From Ectobacillus panaciterrae DSM 19096 (GTDB lineage: Bacteria; Bacillota; Bacilli; Bacillales; Bacillaceae_G), in the NCBI RefSeq assembly GCF_000430785.1, contig NZ_AUMR01000028.1, positions 1-64,000 of the forward strand: 64,000 nt of DNA, in the 5' to 3' direction. Within the stretch, counting starts at the first letter, position 1. Every line of letters begins with the position of its first letter. Below are positions 43,517 through 52,423 of this stretch, one piece after another. The translations under genes and the position numbers were made by a program. Under the pieces are notes generated by a model. That model was not told the DNA's origin. It ran no database searches and was given only the letters and a program-made list of their open reading frames with translations.

Positions 43517-43861
43517 TCATTTAACTTCTTTTGGTGCTTGACCATTTGGGGGAATGATTTTTAGGCCGATTATTCCAAAGATCATTAAAATAACAAAAAA
43601 CACTTTTAGTAAATTAATTGTCTCTCCCCAAAAGGTCACGCCAATAGCTACAGTTCCTACAGTACCCAAACCCGTAAAAACTGCATACCCTGTTCCCACT
43701 GGAATTGAACGTAAAGCTTTTGACAGTAAAAAAAAGCTGAAAATTATAATTCCCACAGTTAGCATACTAGGTATTAATTCCGTAAACCCGTTTGAATATT
43801 TAAGACCTATCACCCAGACGATTTCTAAAAGACCTGCTATCATAATATAAATCCATGCCAT
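43517..43861 (-). CDS. Small multidrug resistance protein, first subunit
   Basis: This 114-residue, four-helix SMR protein has Glu13 (GLLEIVWVIGLKYSNGF) and PVGTGYAVFTGLGTVGTVAI, the pattern of the YkkC/SugE-like subunit. A short polar tail (PPNGQAPKEVK) suggests its C-terminus faces the cytosol. SD AAGGAGAG lies 10 nt before the ATG. It is transcribed with the next SMR gene. The only upstream space (90 bp) follows the terminator of the HAD gene, so the promoter must be there or transcription reads through. Confidence 0.9.
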   Translation of the reverse strand: MAWIYIMIAGLLEIVWVIGLKYSNGFTELIPSMLTVGIIIFSFFLLSKALRSIPVGTGYAVFTGLGTVGTVAIGVTFWGETINLLKVFFVILMIFGIIGLKIIPPNGQAPKEVK

Positions 43862-43926
43862 TTTAAGGTTCTCTCCTTCGCCAGTGGCAACATTGCTATT
43901 CCCTTGCGTATAAAGCTAACAGCCTC

Positions 43927-43959
43927 AAAAATAACCTGCCATTATAGCAGGTTATTTTT
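43927..43959 (-). terminator. Terminator at the end of the phosphonate-type operon
   Basis: AAAAATAACCTGC / GCAGGTTATTTTT, a 13-bp stem overlapping the HAD stop codon. Confidence 0.85.
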
Positions 43960-44824
43960 GAATTACGAGATTCTCAAGGTATTGGTAAATTGCATGAGCC
44001 ACACCATTCTCATCATTTTTGAGAGTTGTTGCTGTACAAACATTTTTTATCTCATCTTTCGCATTTCCCATGGCTACACTGTATCCGACTTTCTGGAGCA
44101 TGGATAAATCATTGTTGCTGTCTCCGATTGCCATAGCTTGATCTAAGGAGCAATTCGTCAAGGAAACCAATTTTTCAAGGGCAATTCCTTTTGAAGCGTT
44201 TTTACTAGTAATTTCAATGTTATGATCAGCAGATGAAACAACCAGCAACTCATCAAATTCTTTGAATTGTGCCCATCCTTCTTCTAATTTCTTTTTATCG
44301 AAAGAACATGCTAAAATATTATAAAAGTCTTCCTCTTGTTTTAGGATATCATGATAGTTTTCAACCAAAACATACCCAAACTGATCAAATTGCCTCTCCG
44401 CCATTTCAACTAATTCTTTCATATCTGCGTCTAAATCTGCGCTGCTCATACTTTTAATCTCATTATAGAAATCTTCTCTTCCCTTTTTAAGAGTATAAAT
44501 TGCTTTTTCTGTAAACACTTCATAGTAATAATTCCGTTCGTCTAACCATCGAAGAATAGACAGGACATGGTTCTTATCTATAGCAGCAGCAGAAATACGC
44601 TTTTCATCTTTTGAATGAATGGTTGCTCCGTTTGTACCGATTACAAATGTAGAAAGACCGGCCTTTTCACAAATTTTTCGAACATCAAAATAAGCTCGGC
44701 CTGTCGAAATGACTACTTCAAAGCCTCTTTCTTGGGCGTATTGAATAGCCTTTATATTTTCTTCACTAATTTCATTTCGATGGTTTAATAGTGTTCCATC
44801 TAAATCTATTGCAATTAAACTCAT
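43952..44824 (-). CDS. Cof-type HAD phosphatase
   Basis: This 290-residue HAD hydrolase with a C2B-type cap has nucleophile and acid Asp7/Asp9 (IAIDLDGTLL), Thr in VISTGRAYFD and the metal-binding AIGDSNNDLSML near the C-terminus. The class dephosphorylates sugar phosphates and similar small metabolites. Position at the end of the binding protein / permease / DeoR operon suggests it acts on the imported phosphorylated compound or its breakdown product. SD AAAAGGAGA is well placed. Confidence 0.9.
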   Translation of the reverse strand: MSLIAIDLDGTLLNHRNEISEENIKAIQYAQERGFEVVISTGRAYFDVRKICEKAGLSTFVIGTNGATIHSKDEKRISAAAIDKNHVLSILRWLDERNYYYEVFTEKAIYTLKKGREDFYNEIKSMSSADLDADMKELVEMAERQFDQFGYVLVENYHDILKQEEDFYNILACSFDKKKLEEGWAQFKEFDELLVVSSADHNIEITSKNASKGIALEKLVSLTNCSLDQAMAIGDSNNDLSMLQKVGYSVAMGNAKDEIKNVCTATTLKNDENGVAHAIYQYLENLVIQK

Positions 44825-44849
44825 GTTGCATGTCTCCTTTTATAGATTA

Positions 44850-45632
44850 CTATGCTTCGATCCAATCGATTTCGTTCAATTTGGAATGATCCTTCCATGC
44901 TTCTGGAAATGGTTGGTCGCAGACAATCACATCGACTTTTTCTAAGGAACAAACTTTACAAAATGTATCGACACCGAATTTTGAATGATCCGTTAATAGA
45001 ATAATTTGTTTTGATACATCGACCATGGTACGGGAAACCAATGTTTCATTTAAATGGTAGTTGCTCACGCCGTTTTGAATAGAAACACCGCCCGCTGAAA
45101 TGAACGCCTTATCGATGTTGAATTGATTCAACATTTGCTCGGTTAGGCGACCGCTTACAGATTGTTGTTTCGGGTCAATTTGTCCTCCCAGCAATAAAAT
45201 CTCTCCTGTAAATTTATTTTGATTGAGAGATTCCGTTAATACAGATGAGACAGGTATAGAGTTTGTTAAAATTGTGATATTCTTTCTGTTTTGGATGAAA
45301 TGAGCGAACTCAACAGTGGTCGTACCTACATCGATAACAATCACATCCCCGTCTGAAATGAGCTCTGCTGCTTTTTTACCAATTTTAATTTTCGCTTCTT
45401 GATTCACTGCAGTACGCTGTGTAAATGGAGGTTCTCCAGATTGAAAGGTTGTTTTAATTGCTCCGCCATAAACTTTTTTCAAAAGCCCATTTTCCTCCAG
45501 CAGCGTCAAATCGCGACGAATGGTTTCTTCTGAAACATTAAATTGTTTAGCCAAGTCAATGACTTTTACCTTTCCGTTTCTTTTAAGTTCATTTAAAATT
45601 TCATTCTTTCTTTCTTCTGGTAAAATCGACAT
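44850..45632 (-). CDS. DeoR-family transcriptional regulator
   Basis: This 260-residue protein has an N-terminal DeoR helix-turn-helix (ILNELKRNGKVKVIDLAKQF, VSEETIRRDLTLLEENGLLK, VYGGA) and a C-terminal DeoRC sensor domain (about 75-240) with DVIVIDVGTTTVEFAHFI. DeoRC domains usually bind a phosphorylated sugar-like effector, which fits the transporter and HAD phosphatase around it. It sits between the ATPase and HAD genes in the same direction and is the obvious operon regulator. Confidence 0.92.
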   Translation of the reverse strand: MSILPEERKNEILNELKRNGKVKVIDLAKQFNVSEETIRRDLTLLEENGLLKKVYGGAIKTTFQSGEPPFTQRTAVNQEAKIKIGKKAAELISDGDVIVIDVGTTTVEFAHFIQNRKNITILTNSIPVSSVLTESLNQNKFTGEILLLGGQIDPKQQSVSGRLTEQMLNQFNIDKAFISAGGVSIQNGVSNYHLNETLVSRTMVDVSKQIILLTDHSKFGVDTFCKVCSLEKVDVIVCDQPFPEAWKDHSKLNEIDWIEA

Positions 45633-45655
45633 TTTATCACCTTATTATTTATAGT

Positions 45656-46669
45656 TTATAAAGCAATGCATTCTTTCTTCGGTATAAGGATATGAACGCG
45701 TGTGCCTTGTTCCAACATTTCCCCTTGATGGTGAAGAGAATCCACGTGAAAAATAGAATCATCTGTTTCAACTTCGTATCTTAAAACATTACCCGTCATT
45801 GAAATATCTTTAATACAACCTTTGACTGTCCAATTATCTTGTAAAGGCAAGATATCGTGGCCGACAGGTATCAATTGTAAAACCTCAGGACGAATGGCTA
45901 CTTCATATCCTTTCAATTCTGTACTGCGAATAAGCTTATGAAAAACATCCATATGAAGAACATTATAATTTCCAATAAATTTTGCAACAAACGTATTGAC
46001 TGGAGAAACATAAATTTCTGACGGAGATCCGGATTGTACAATGTTTCCTTCATTCATGATAAAGATTTTATCAGACAGGGTCATAGCTTCTTCCTGATCA
46101 TGGGTAACGAAAATAGTTGTAATCTCCAATTCCCTCTGTATTCTCTTTAATTCTTTTTGTAAATTTTTCCTGATTTTTGCATCCAATGCACTTAACGGCT
46201 CATCCAAAAGCAACACTTTCGGTTCCATCACAAGTGCTCGTGCAAGAGCGACCCTCTGCTGTTGCCCGCCAGATAATTGATGAGGATAAGACCCTTCTTT
46301 TCCGGTTAAATCGACCATATCAATCATGTTTTGAACTCTTGATTTAATATTTTTTTCTTTTTTCATTTTAAGTCCGTATGCGATGTTATCGAAAACAGTC
46401 ATATTTGGGAAAAGGGCATAAGACTGAAACACCATACCGACTTCACGCTGACGCGGTGATAAGTGAGTAATGTTTTTTTGATCTACCAAGATACTTCCTA
46501 TATCAACTTCTTCAAGCCCTGCAATGGAACGTAATAATGTACTTTTCCCGCATCCGCTTTGCCCAAGAAGTGTAGCAAATTCCCCTTTTTGCAATGTTAA
46601 AGAAATATTATTTAAAACCACCTGATTTTCATATCTCTTAGTCACCTGGTCAATGGTTACATAGCTCAT
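45656..46669 (-). CDS. ABC importer ATPase (PotA/FbpC/PhnT type)
   Basis: This 337-residue ATPase has Walker A GQSGCGKST (36-44), signature LSGGQQQRVALARA, Walker B VLLLDEPLSALD, switch FVTHDQEEAM and a C-terminal TOBE domain (about 240-337). This is the class serving 2-aminoethylphosphonate, ferric, sulfate and polyamine importers. It overlaps the permease stop by one base. The exact substrate cannot be read from the ATPase. Confidence 0.92.
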   Translation of the reverse strand: MSYVTIDQVTKRYENQVVLNNISLTLQKGEFATLLGQSGCGKSTLLRSIAGLEEVDIGSILVDQKNITHLSPRQREVGMVFQSYALFPNMTVFDNIAYGLKMKKEKNIKSRVQNMIDMVDLTGKEGSYPHQLSGGQQQRVALARALVMEPKVLLLDEPLSALDAKIRKNLQKELKRIQRELEITTIFVTHDQEEAMTLSDKIFIMNEGNIVQSGSPSEIYVSPVNTFVAKFIGNYNVLHMDVFHKLIRSTELKGYEVAIRPEVLQLIPVGHDILPLQDNWTVKGCIKDISMTGNVLRYEVETDDSIFHVDSLHHQGEMLEQGTRVHILIPKKECIAL

Positions 46670-47541
46670 TAATTTTCACCTTCCAAAACAGTAATTTTTT
46701 TAGGAGATTGCTTCTTGAAAATCGAAAAAATTCGTTTTTTATTTAACAGAATAGGACTTTTTTGGTTTCTAAACGTGATTTTTAAAACTGCCCATGTTAA
46801 AAATAAAATCACTGAATAATACGTAATAACAATTGCACTTGTTAAGTGACCGCTAGTATTTAGTTTGTTGGAAAGATAAATTTGAAGGGTTTCAAACTGA
46901 CCGCCAACGAGCAACTTAGCAAAAGAAAACTCACTAAACAAAAGGGCAACTGATAATAGGGTGGACACTAGGATACCGGATAAGATATTTGGAAACACTA
47001 CTGTTCGAAAAGCTTGGAATTTTGACGCACCCAATAACTCAGCTGCATCAACAAGTTCTACTGCATTAATTGTCCGCAGACTGTTCCGGATACCTTGATA
47101 CATAAATGGTAAAATAGTAACAAAATACGCACCAATCAAAATCCAAGGCGTTCCAGAAATTTGAATCGGCCCATTCGAATATAACTTGATTAACCCGACA
47201 GCCCCAACAATTGGAGGGATTCCATAAGGAAGCATGGCCGCTGCTTGGAGCATCCCTTCCCATTTACTAAAATATACGGTTATGATAAAAATTGTCGGAA
47301 GCATAATGAGAATACTAAGTCCCACAGACATAACAATCAGAAACAGTGTGCGTTGAAAGGCAGCAAAAAACCTTTCATCTTGAAATAATTCAATGTACCA
47401 CTTCATTGTAAAAGACTCAGGTAAAATAGTATGATCCCACTTACCAGCAATAGAAAATAAAAATGTTCCCATAAGCGGAATTAATAAATAGATGATTAGT
47501 AATCCAACAGCTATTTTATGGAAATGTAATGAAGATTTCAT
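46669..47541 (-). CDS. ABC importer permease, second subunit
   Basis: This 290-residue inner-membrane permease has six hydrophobic segments and the EAA loop (AVELVDAAELLGASKFQAFR TVVFP) that docks to the ATPase. It belongs to the type-I importer class used for AEP, spermidine and ferric substrates. A basic C-terminal extension of about 30 residues (ILLNKKRIFSIFKKQSPKK) is unusual. It overlaps the preceding permease gene by 4 bp. Confidence 0.9.
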   Translation of the reverse strand: MKSSLHFHKIAVGLLIIYLLIPLMGTFLFSIAGKWDHTILPESFTMKWYIELFQDERFFAAFQRTLFLIVMSVGLSILIMLPTIFIITVYFSKWEGMLQAAAMLPYGIPPIVGAVGLIKLYSNGPIQISGTPWILIGAYFVTILPFMYQGIRNSLRTINAVELVDAAELLGASKFQAFRTVVFPNILSGILVSTLLSVALLFSEFSFAKLLVGGQFETLQIYLSNKLNTSGHLTSAIVITYYSVILFLTWAVLKITFRNQKSPILLNKKRIFSIFKKQSPKKITVLEGEN

Positions 47542-48422
47542 CGTAAATCCCTCCTAATGCGGCGCATCATTCGTTGATTAAACCACATCGCTACGATCAT
47601 AGTCGAAGCTAGAAGAACACCTAACGCACTACCCAGCTGTGGCTTTAATGTAACGTCACTGGCAACCAGAGCCGCAATTTGCAATGACAATAAATTATAG
47701 TTGCTACCAACTAATGCATATGCTGTAGCATAAGCACCCATGGCATTTGCAAACAAAATACTGAATATACCTGCAATACTAGGCAGCAGAATCGGCAGGC
47801 CAATATGAAGCCAAAATTGCAGTTTTGAAGCTCCTAATAACGCTGCGGCTTCTTTCCATTGTTTTTTTATACCCTGGTAAGCAGGGTAAAGAAGCATAAC
47901 AGCGAGCGGAATTTGAAAGTAAACGTAAACAAGAATTAATCCAGTCCAAGAATATAAATTAAACTTTGCAAACACATCCCATCCAAGCTTGGCAAAAAGC
48001 AAAGTAAATAACCCATTGTTTCCGAGTAAAATAATGTATGAAAAAGAAAGAGGAATTCCTTCAAAATTAGAAGTCATATTGGCAATCATAAGTAAGCGAT
48101 TTTGTACTTGTTTTGAGAATTTCGTAAATGAATAGGCGATAACAACGGCTACCATAATAGAAGTTATTGCAGAAAATAATGAAATAAGGACGCTATTATG
48201 AATTGCTTGTAAGTAAAATTTGCTTTTAAATATGGTTAAATATTGATTAATTGTAATATTAATTCCATCGTCTGCATAAAAGCTGTTTTTAATCATGGAA
48301 GCTAACGGCCCAATTTCAAAGCCAATAACAAGAATGATAAACGGCAGTAAAAGAGCTAATAAATACAATTTTTGTTTTTTAATTTTTTGCAAGATTTTTC
48401 GCTCCTCTATATGTGCTAACAA
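47538..48422 (-). CDS. ABC importer permease, first subunit
   Basis: This 294-residue inner-membrane permease has six membrane segments and the EAA motif KQWKEAAALLGASKLQFWLH. It forms the transmembrane pair with the next gene. The start at 48422 (ATG, MLAHIEERKIL) follows AGAGGAGCG. A 24-bp perfect palindrome (48433-48456) sits just upstream and a dispersed repeat separates it from the phosphohydrolase gene, so it may be transcribed partly on its own. Confidence 0.9.
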   Translation of the reverse strand: MLAHIEERKILQKIKKQKLYLLALLLPFIILVIGFEIGPLASMIKNSFYADDGINITINQYLTIFKSKFYLQAIHNSVLISLFSAITSIMVAVVIAYSFTKFSKQVQNRLLMIANMTSNFEGIPLSFSYIILLGNNGLFTLLFAKLGWDVFAKFNLYSWTGLILVYVYFQIPLAVMLLYPAYQGIKKQWKEAAALLGASKLQFWLHIGLPILLPSIAGIFSILFANAMGAYATAYALVGSNYNLLSLQIAALVASDVTLKPQLGSALGVLLASTMIVAMWFNQRMMRRIRRDLR

Positions 48423-48432
48423 TTTTTGGAAT

Positions 48433-48456
48433 CTATCTGGCTATATAGCCAGATAG
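48433..48456. promoter_or_regulatory. Perfect 24-bp palindrome before the permease gene
   Basis: CTATCTGGCTAT / ATAGCCAGATAG with no spacer, plus a half-site CTATCTGG at 48473-48480. It is followed by no T run in the direction of transcription, so an operator or mRNA-processing hairpin is more likely than a terminator. Confidence 0.55.
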
Positions 48457-48543
48457 ACTCAAGTTATATATACTATCTGGGAAATGATGTTCTTGAATTT
48501 AAATGCAACAAACAAGATAACCTTTAAAGGAAAGTTAAGCTTC

Positions 48544-48734
48544 TATATAAGTCCGCTTTGTTATTCCGACATATCTATCGTTTGCCGTGTAGAACAAAAG
48601 GGAAACTGCGCGTGCTCCCTCTCTCTCTCCCTGCATGGGCCACGAAAAGGGTTTGACCGCTTCTACGCTTAGCCGGATGCTCTCTCCCCTCTAAAAGAAA
48701 CGTTTTTATGTCGATTTTTAGTTACATTTATATA
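48544..48734 (-). repeat. Dispersed intergenic repeat, copy C, inside the operon
   Basis: It shares with copy B the blocks TATATAAGTCC, ACATATCTATCGTTT and GTAGAACAAAAGGGAAACTG (plus strand) and the common core GAAGCGGTCAAACCC. It occupies most of the 371-bp gap between two operon genes. Confidence 0.88.
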
Positions 48735-48793
48735 ATTGATCAATTACAATTCGATCATGTTTCTTTGTTGTAGTTTTAGATAGATTGTCCTTT

Positions 48794-49627
48794 TTAAAGG
48801 GAAACCGTTTCTTTTAACCCGGGCAATCTATATGAAATCATTTTATCGGTCGGCTCAATACCTAAGAGTTCACAAACGAGTGGTGCAAAAGCTAATTGCG
48901 GAATTACTTCTCCATGAATTCCGTTTTCAACTCTTGGGCTGATGATGAAAAGCGGTACGTCGCGTTCACCATCAGTTGTGCCGCCGTGGTTGCCGTATTC
49001 ACTCATGCCATGATCAGATGTAATTAAAATATGGTAACCTTCTTTCATCCAAATAGGTAGAAGCTGTGCTAACAAGCTTCCCATTTTTAAGATTTGCTCA
49101 CGGTATTCTTTAGATTCCGAACCGTAATTTTCTCCTTTCACATCAACGCCCAAAGGGTGAATGTATAAAAAGTGAGGGTCATGCTTTCTGCGCAAAGCCT
49201 CAGCATCCATCAGCACATGGCTGTCCGGATAGTCATCATCCCAATAGAACTTTCCGCATTGAATAGGCTTAGACTTATCTTCTTGCTCACGGTCTTCAAT
49301 AAAATGGAATGGCGCGCGATTATAAAGTTCGCTTACCCAGTAATAAGATACCGCTGCATTTCTTAAGCCGTTTTCTTTCGTAAGATGAAAGAGACTTTTC
49401 TCGGTAGAGAGACGAACGGCTTGATTTGACGTAATTCCATTCATTGATGCGGGCGTACCTGTTAGTAATACTTCATATAATGGACGGGAAAGACTTGGAA
49501 GCTCAGACTTCACTTTGTAAAGTGCCGCCTGATTCGTTTCAACCAGATGCTGAATAAATCCTAGCGCCTCGCATGCTTTATCATATCGCATACCATCAAC
49601 AACAATAGCTATCACTTTATTTGACAT
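48794..49627 (-). CDS. Alkaline-phosphatase-superfamily phosphohydrolase (phosphonoacetate hydrolase-like)
   Basis: This 277-residue protein has no signal peptide, so it is cytosolic. Metal ligands and nucleophile can be traced: Asp in IAIVVDGMRYD, nucleophile region ELPSLSRPLYEVLL, Asp in HPLGVDVKGENYG, and SDHGMSEYGNHGG for the last Asp-His-His set. This is the nucleotide pyrophosphatase / phosphonoacetate hydrolase branch. Overlap with the binding-protein gene (11 bp) indicates that it processes the imported compound inside the cell, a phosphonate or a phosphodiester. It is short for the family, and the substrate is inference. Confidence 0.82.
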   Translation of the reverse strand: MSNKVIAIVVDGMRYDKACEALGFIQHLVETNQAALYKVKSELPSLSRPLYEVLLTGTPASMNGITSNQAVRLSTEKSLFHLTKENGLRNAAVSYYWVSELYNRAPFHFIEDREQEDKSKPIQCGKFYWDDDYPDSHVLMDAEALRRKHDPHFLYIHPLGVDVKGENYGSESKEYREQILKMGSLLAQLLPIWMKEGYHILITSDHGMSEYGNHGGTTDGERDVPLFIISPRVENGIHGEVIPQLAFAPLVCELLGIEPTDKMISYRLPGLKETVSL

Positions 49628-50729
49628 TTACTAACACCTCTTCTTGCCAAAGCTGCGGTAAAGTACTAGCAGTTTTTTCCCAAGCTTTGGAGTCTTGAAC
49701 TGGTTTTGCATTTGTGTATTGCTCTTTTGGAAGCAGTTTGTCAGCTACTTCTTTTGGAAGTTGTACATCACGAATTGGGCGAGCAAATCCTTTAGCTAAG
49801 TTAATTTGTCCCTCATCACTTAAGATATATTCTCTAGTCATCATCGCTGCATACGGATGTTTTGCATATTTGTTGATGATGGTTGTATAACCGCTTACTA
49901 CCGAACCTTCTTTTGGAATACTTACGTCAAATTGGTCACGATTGATTTGTTCAGCATAACTAAGTGCATTGAAATCCCAAACAATTGCAACTTCTACTTC
50001 GCCTTTTTCAATGTTAGCCGGCTTTGCATCCGTTAGACTAAGGCGGCCTTGCTTGGCAAGCTTAGCAAAATAGTCAAGTCCTGGCTTAATATTCGATTCA
50101 TTACCACCGTAAGCGATAGCCGCAGCAAGAACCCCCATCTGATTCTGCGCTCCGCGCTGAACATCTCCAATCGTTACTTTGTAATCTCCCTTTAAAATGT
50201 CATCCCAGGATTTTGGCGGGTTTTTCACCAATTTTTTATTAGTAAGAAATGCAATTGTTCCTTGGTATCCAACAACCCAATTTCCTTTATCATCTTTCGC
50301 CCATTTAGGTATTTCATCCCAATGAGAAGTTTTATATGGGAGGGTTAAGCCTTTTTTTTCAGCAATTGGTCCAAAAGAAATCCCCACGTCACCGATATCA
50401 GCTGTTGCATTCTCTTTTTCGGATTCAAATTTAGCAATCTCCTCAGCACTGGATAAGTCTGTATCTGTATGCTTCAAATTATATTTTTTTGTCACGTCAT
50501 CCCATGTTTCGCCCCAGTTTGCCCATGTATTAGGCATACCAACACTGTTAATGCTTCCTTCTTTCTTTGCCTTGGCTTCCATTTCTCCAATTGTTAACGA
50601 TTTTGAATCACTAACAGTTGGGGCAGTAGTCTCTTCTTTTGTTCCGCAAGCAGCTAAACCTAGTAAACTCATTCCTAATATTCCAGCTTGAATAGACTTA
50701 AAAGACTTCTTGCTCCATTCACGTTTCAT
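49617..50729 (-). CDS. Extracellular solute-binding lipoprotein
   Basis: This 370-residue lipoprotein has lipobox LLGLAAC (lipid Cys28). The periplasmic-binding-protein type 2 fold shows NSVGMPNTWANWGETWDDVT, FGPIAEKKGL, WVVGYQGTIAFLTNK and PKSWDDILKGDYKV, typical of the binding proteins for AEP, ferric iron and polyamines. It is the first gene of the operon and defines the imported substrate. Start ATG 50729 follows AGGAGG. The 180 bp upstream are AT-rich; no firm promoter could be assigned. Confidence 0.9.
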   Translation of the reverse strand: MKREWSKKSFKSIQAGILGMSLLGLAACGTKEETTAPTVSDSKSLTIGEMEAKAKKEGSINSVGMPNTWANWGETWDDVTKKYNLKHTDTDLSSAEEIAKFESEKENATADIGDVGISFGPIAEKKGLTLPYKTSHWDEIPKWAKDDKGNWVVGYQGTIAFLTNKKLVKNPPKSWDDILKGDYKVTIGDVQRGAQNQMGVLAAAIAYGGNESNIKPGLDYFAKLAKQGRLSLTDAKPANIEKGEVEVAIVWDFNALSYAEQINRDQFDVSIPKEGSVVSGYTTIINKYAKHPYAAMMTREYILSDEGQINLAKGFARPIRDVQLPKEVADKLLPKEQYTNAKPVQDSKAWEKTASTLPQLWQEEVLVNVK

Positions 50730-50912
50730 CAAAAACTCCTCCTACGGATGTTGTTTTTTTAATGTTTTTGTTGATTGTTTACTGTTTTAGGATACTTTCA
50801 TAATGTTTATCCCACATTAATCCAATGTTAAGACTTTGTAAAGGTATGAGGATGCTGGTGTAAAAACTCTAGGAAACTTGGTTATACTGATTTGATTTTA
50901 GGAGGATTAGGC

Positions 50913-51011
50913 GTGCTGCTTGGTACAGTTCTCATTCCGGCAGGTAAGCTCTTGTATAAAGCAGCGGTGCAATACATTGTGTTAAATATCAAAAGTACGA
51001 GAGGTGAATGA
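50913..51011 (+). CDS. Very small hydrophobic protein
   Basis: A 32-residue frame starts at GTG 50913, 7-8 nt after AGGAGG, and reads LLGTVLIPAGKLLYKAAVQY followed by a basic tail. A possible -10 (TATACT) lies at 50883. It overlaps the next small frame by 4 bp (ATGA), a sign of translational coupling. No family recognised. Confidence 0.45.
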   Translation: MLLGTVLIPAGKLLYKAAVQYIVLNIKSTRGE

Positions 51012-51171
51012 ATATGCTGAAGAAGGTAGCGTTAGCGGGGGGATTGTATGTGCGGCAGGAATGATCGAGTTTGCTTCTACAGGATTTACGAAAGATGGAA
51101 TATCCCTTGATAAAATGATGAGAAGGCAAATCTCATTTGATGAAGCTCCGGTGATTTTATGTTCAATGTGA
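51008..51171 (+). pseudogene. Frameshifted small protein
   Basis: The frame starts MNMLKKVALAGG after GAGGTGA, then a run of six G ends it early (GLYVRQE stop). Adding one G to the run restores GIVCAAGMIEFASTGFTKDG and continues to a stop at 51169, giving about 54 residues. The break is either a real mutation, programmed slippage at the G run, or a sequencing error. It pairs with the small gene just upstream. No family recognised. Confidence 0.5.
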
Positions 51172-51185
51172 AATAGCAAGAAGCA

Positions 51186-51216
51186 GCCTTTTCGAATGAA
51201 GCGGAAAGGCTTTTTT
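51186..51216 (+). terminator. Terminator after the small gene pair
   Basis: GCCTTTTC / GGAAAGGC (one mismatch) followed by six T. Its presence supports the small genes upstream being a real transcription unit. Confidence 0.75.
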
Positions 51217-51379
51217 ATGAGAGAAAAAGGGATTAAAGGATAATTTTTCATGTCAAGACTGCAAAGCAGATAAGGAGATTGGTATGATGAAAAGGAGATG
51301 CAAAAGGCGAATATAAGGAGCTATATACCATGCTCGTTTCGTATCGATTCAAAATAAAAAATGAGAGCAGGTGAAATCT

Positions 51380-52423
51380 ATGGAGAAACGAAATGGCAAT
51401 AAATCCACATTCTTAGGTGTATTGTTGGGGATCGGTGCGTTGGCATTAGGAAAGTTGAAATATGTGCTTGTAGCGCTGAAGATATTCAAGTTCTCTACAC
51501 TTTTCAGCATGTTCCTTAGCATTGGAGCTTACGCGATAATCTATGGATGGAAGTTTGGGGTGGCGCTTGTCGCGCTTCTCGCCGTGCATGAAGGCGGTCA
51601 TGGTCTGGGGGCGAGGATGAAGGGCATCCCTACAAGTCCGACGCTCTTCATCCCTTTCATGGGAGCGGTTATCGGACTTAAAGAGAAGCCAAAAGATGCA
51701 AGAACAGAAAGTTTCATTGGATACATGGGTCCTTTCTTCGGTTTGTTATCCGTCCTTGTGGCGGCTGGTATGTATCTTATCACAAAAAATCCCTTCTGGG
51801 CGATGGTCATCGCAGTAGGCGGCATAATCAATTTATTCAATCTTATGCCTGTATCGCCGCTTGACGGTGGACGCATCCTCGCGGTTGTGAGTCCGCGCAT
51901 CTGGCTCATTGGATTGGGAGGGCTTATTTTTGCCGCCATTTCATTCGGAGGCGTCTTGACTTGGCTGATTATCCTGTTTGGAATCGGTACAATTTGGAAC
52001 CGATTCAAGGAAGAACGCCGTATAAAAGAATTAAGCACGAAGATAGATATTTACGATACGTGGTGTGAAAGATTGGGGGAACCAGACGGGTATTCTGCAC
52101 TCGTGCAGCGGATGAATGAGTTAGAACATAACCCGAGCCCATCCAAAGCGGAAAAGTGGGAATCGGAAGTGCTATCTCACATTCAATATTACACAGAGCT
52201 CAATACGACAGAAGAAGGTTGGGCGCGGGCGTTGGATGAGCAAGGCGCAGGGGGAGAAATTCAGCGCTGGAGGGACGAAATGGAGCCAATCGTCCGTTAC
52301 TACGAGGCGTCAGCTGCAACAAAATGGAAAGTCGTAATCGCTTATGTATTGCTTGCCGCAGCGCTTGGCGGCATGACAGAATGGGGACGTATCCTGATGG
52401 AAGCACACCAAATGGAATTATAA
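51380..52423 (+). CDS. Site-2 protease (M50) family membrane metalloprotease
   Basis: This 347-residue intramembrane protease has HEGGH (70-74) in the first core helix and the third-ligand motif LMPVSPLDGGR (Asp163). Six or so membrane segments occupy residues 15-215. A soluble C-terminal domain of about 110 residues (IDIYDTWCERLGEPDGYSAL...) precedes a last membrane helix (about 322-340), an addition not found in minimal S2Ps. Start ATG 51380 follows AGGTGA. No anti-sigma target gene is adjacent, so its substrate is unknown. Confidence 0.88.
   Translation: MEKRNGNKSTFLGVLLGIGALALGKLKYVLVALKIFKFSTLFSMFLSIGAYAIIYGWKFGVALVALLAVHEGGHGLGARMKGIPTSPTLFIPFMGAVIGLKEKPKDARTESFIGYMGPFFGLLSVLVAAGMYLITKNPFWAMVIAVGGIINLFNLMPVSPLDGGRILAVVSPRIWLIGLGGLIFAAISFGGVLTWLIILFGIGTIWNRFKEERRIKELSTKIDIYDTWCERLGEPDGYSALVQRMNELEHNPSPSKAEKWESEVLSHIQYYTELNTTEEGWARALDEQGAGGEIQRWRDEMEPIVRYYEASAATKWKVVIAYVLLAAALGGMTEWGRILMEAHQMEL

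Noticed and set aside
43862-43951. Guanidine-I (ykkC) riboswitch before the SMR pair
   Set aside because: The 90-bp leader is too short and lacks the conserved GGGTTCC and ACTGGTCCGAGAG-type motifs.
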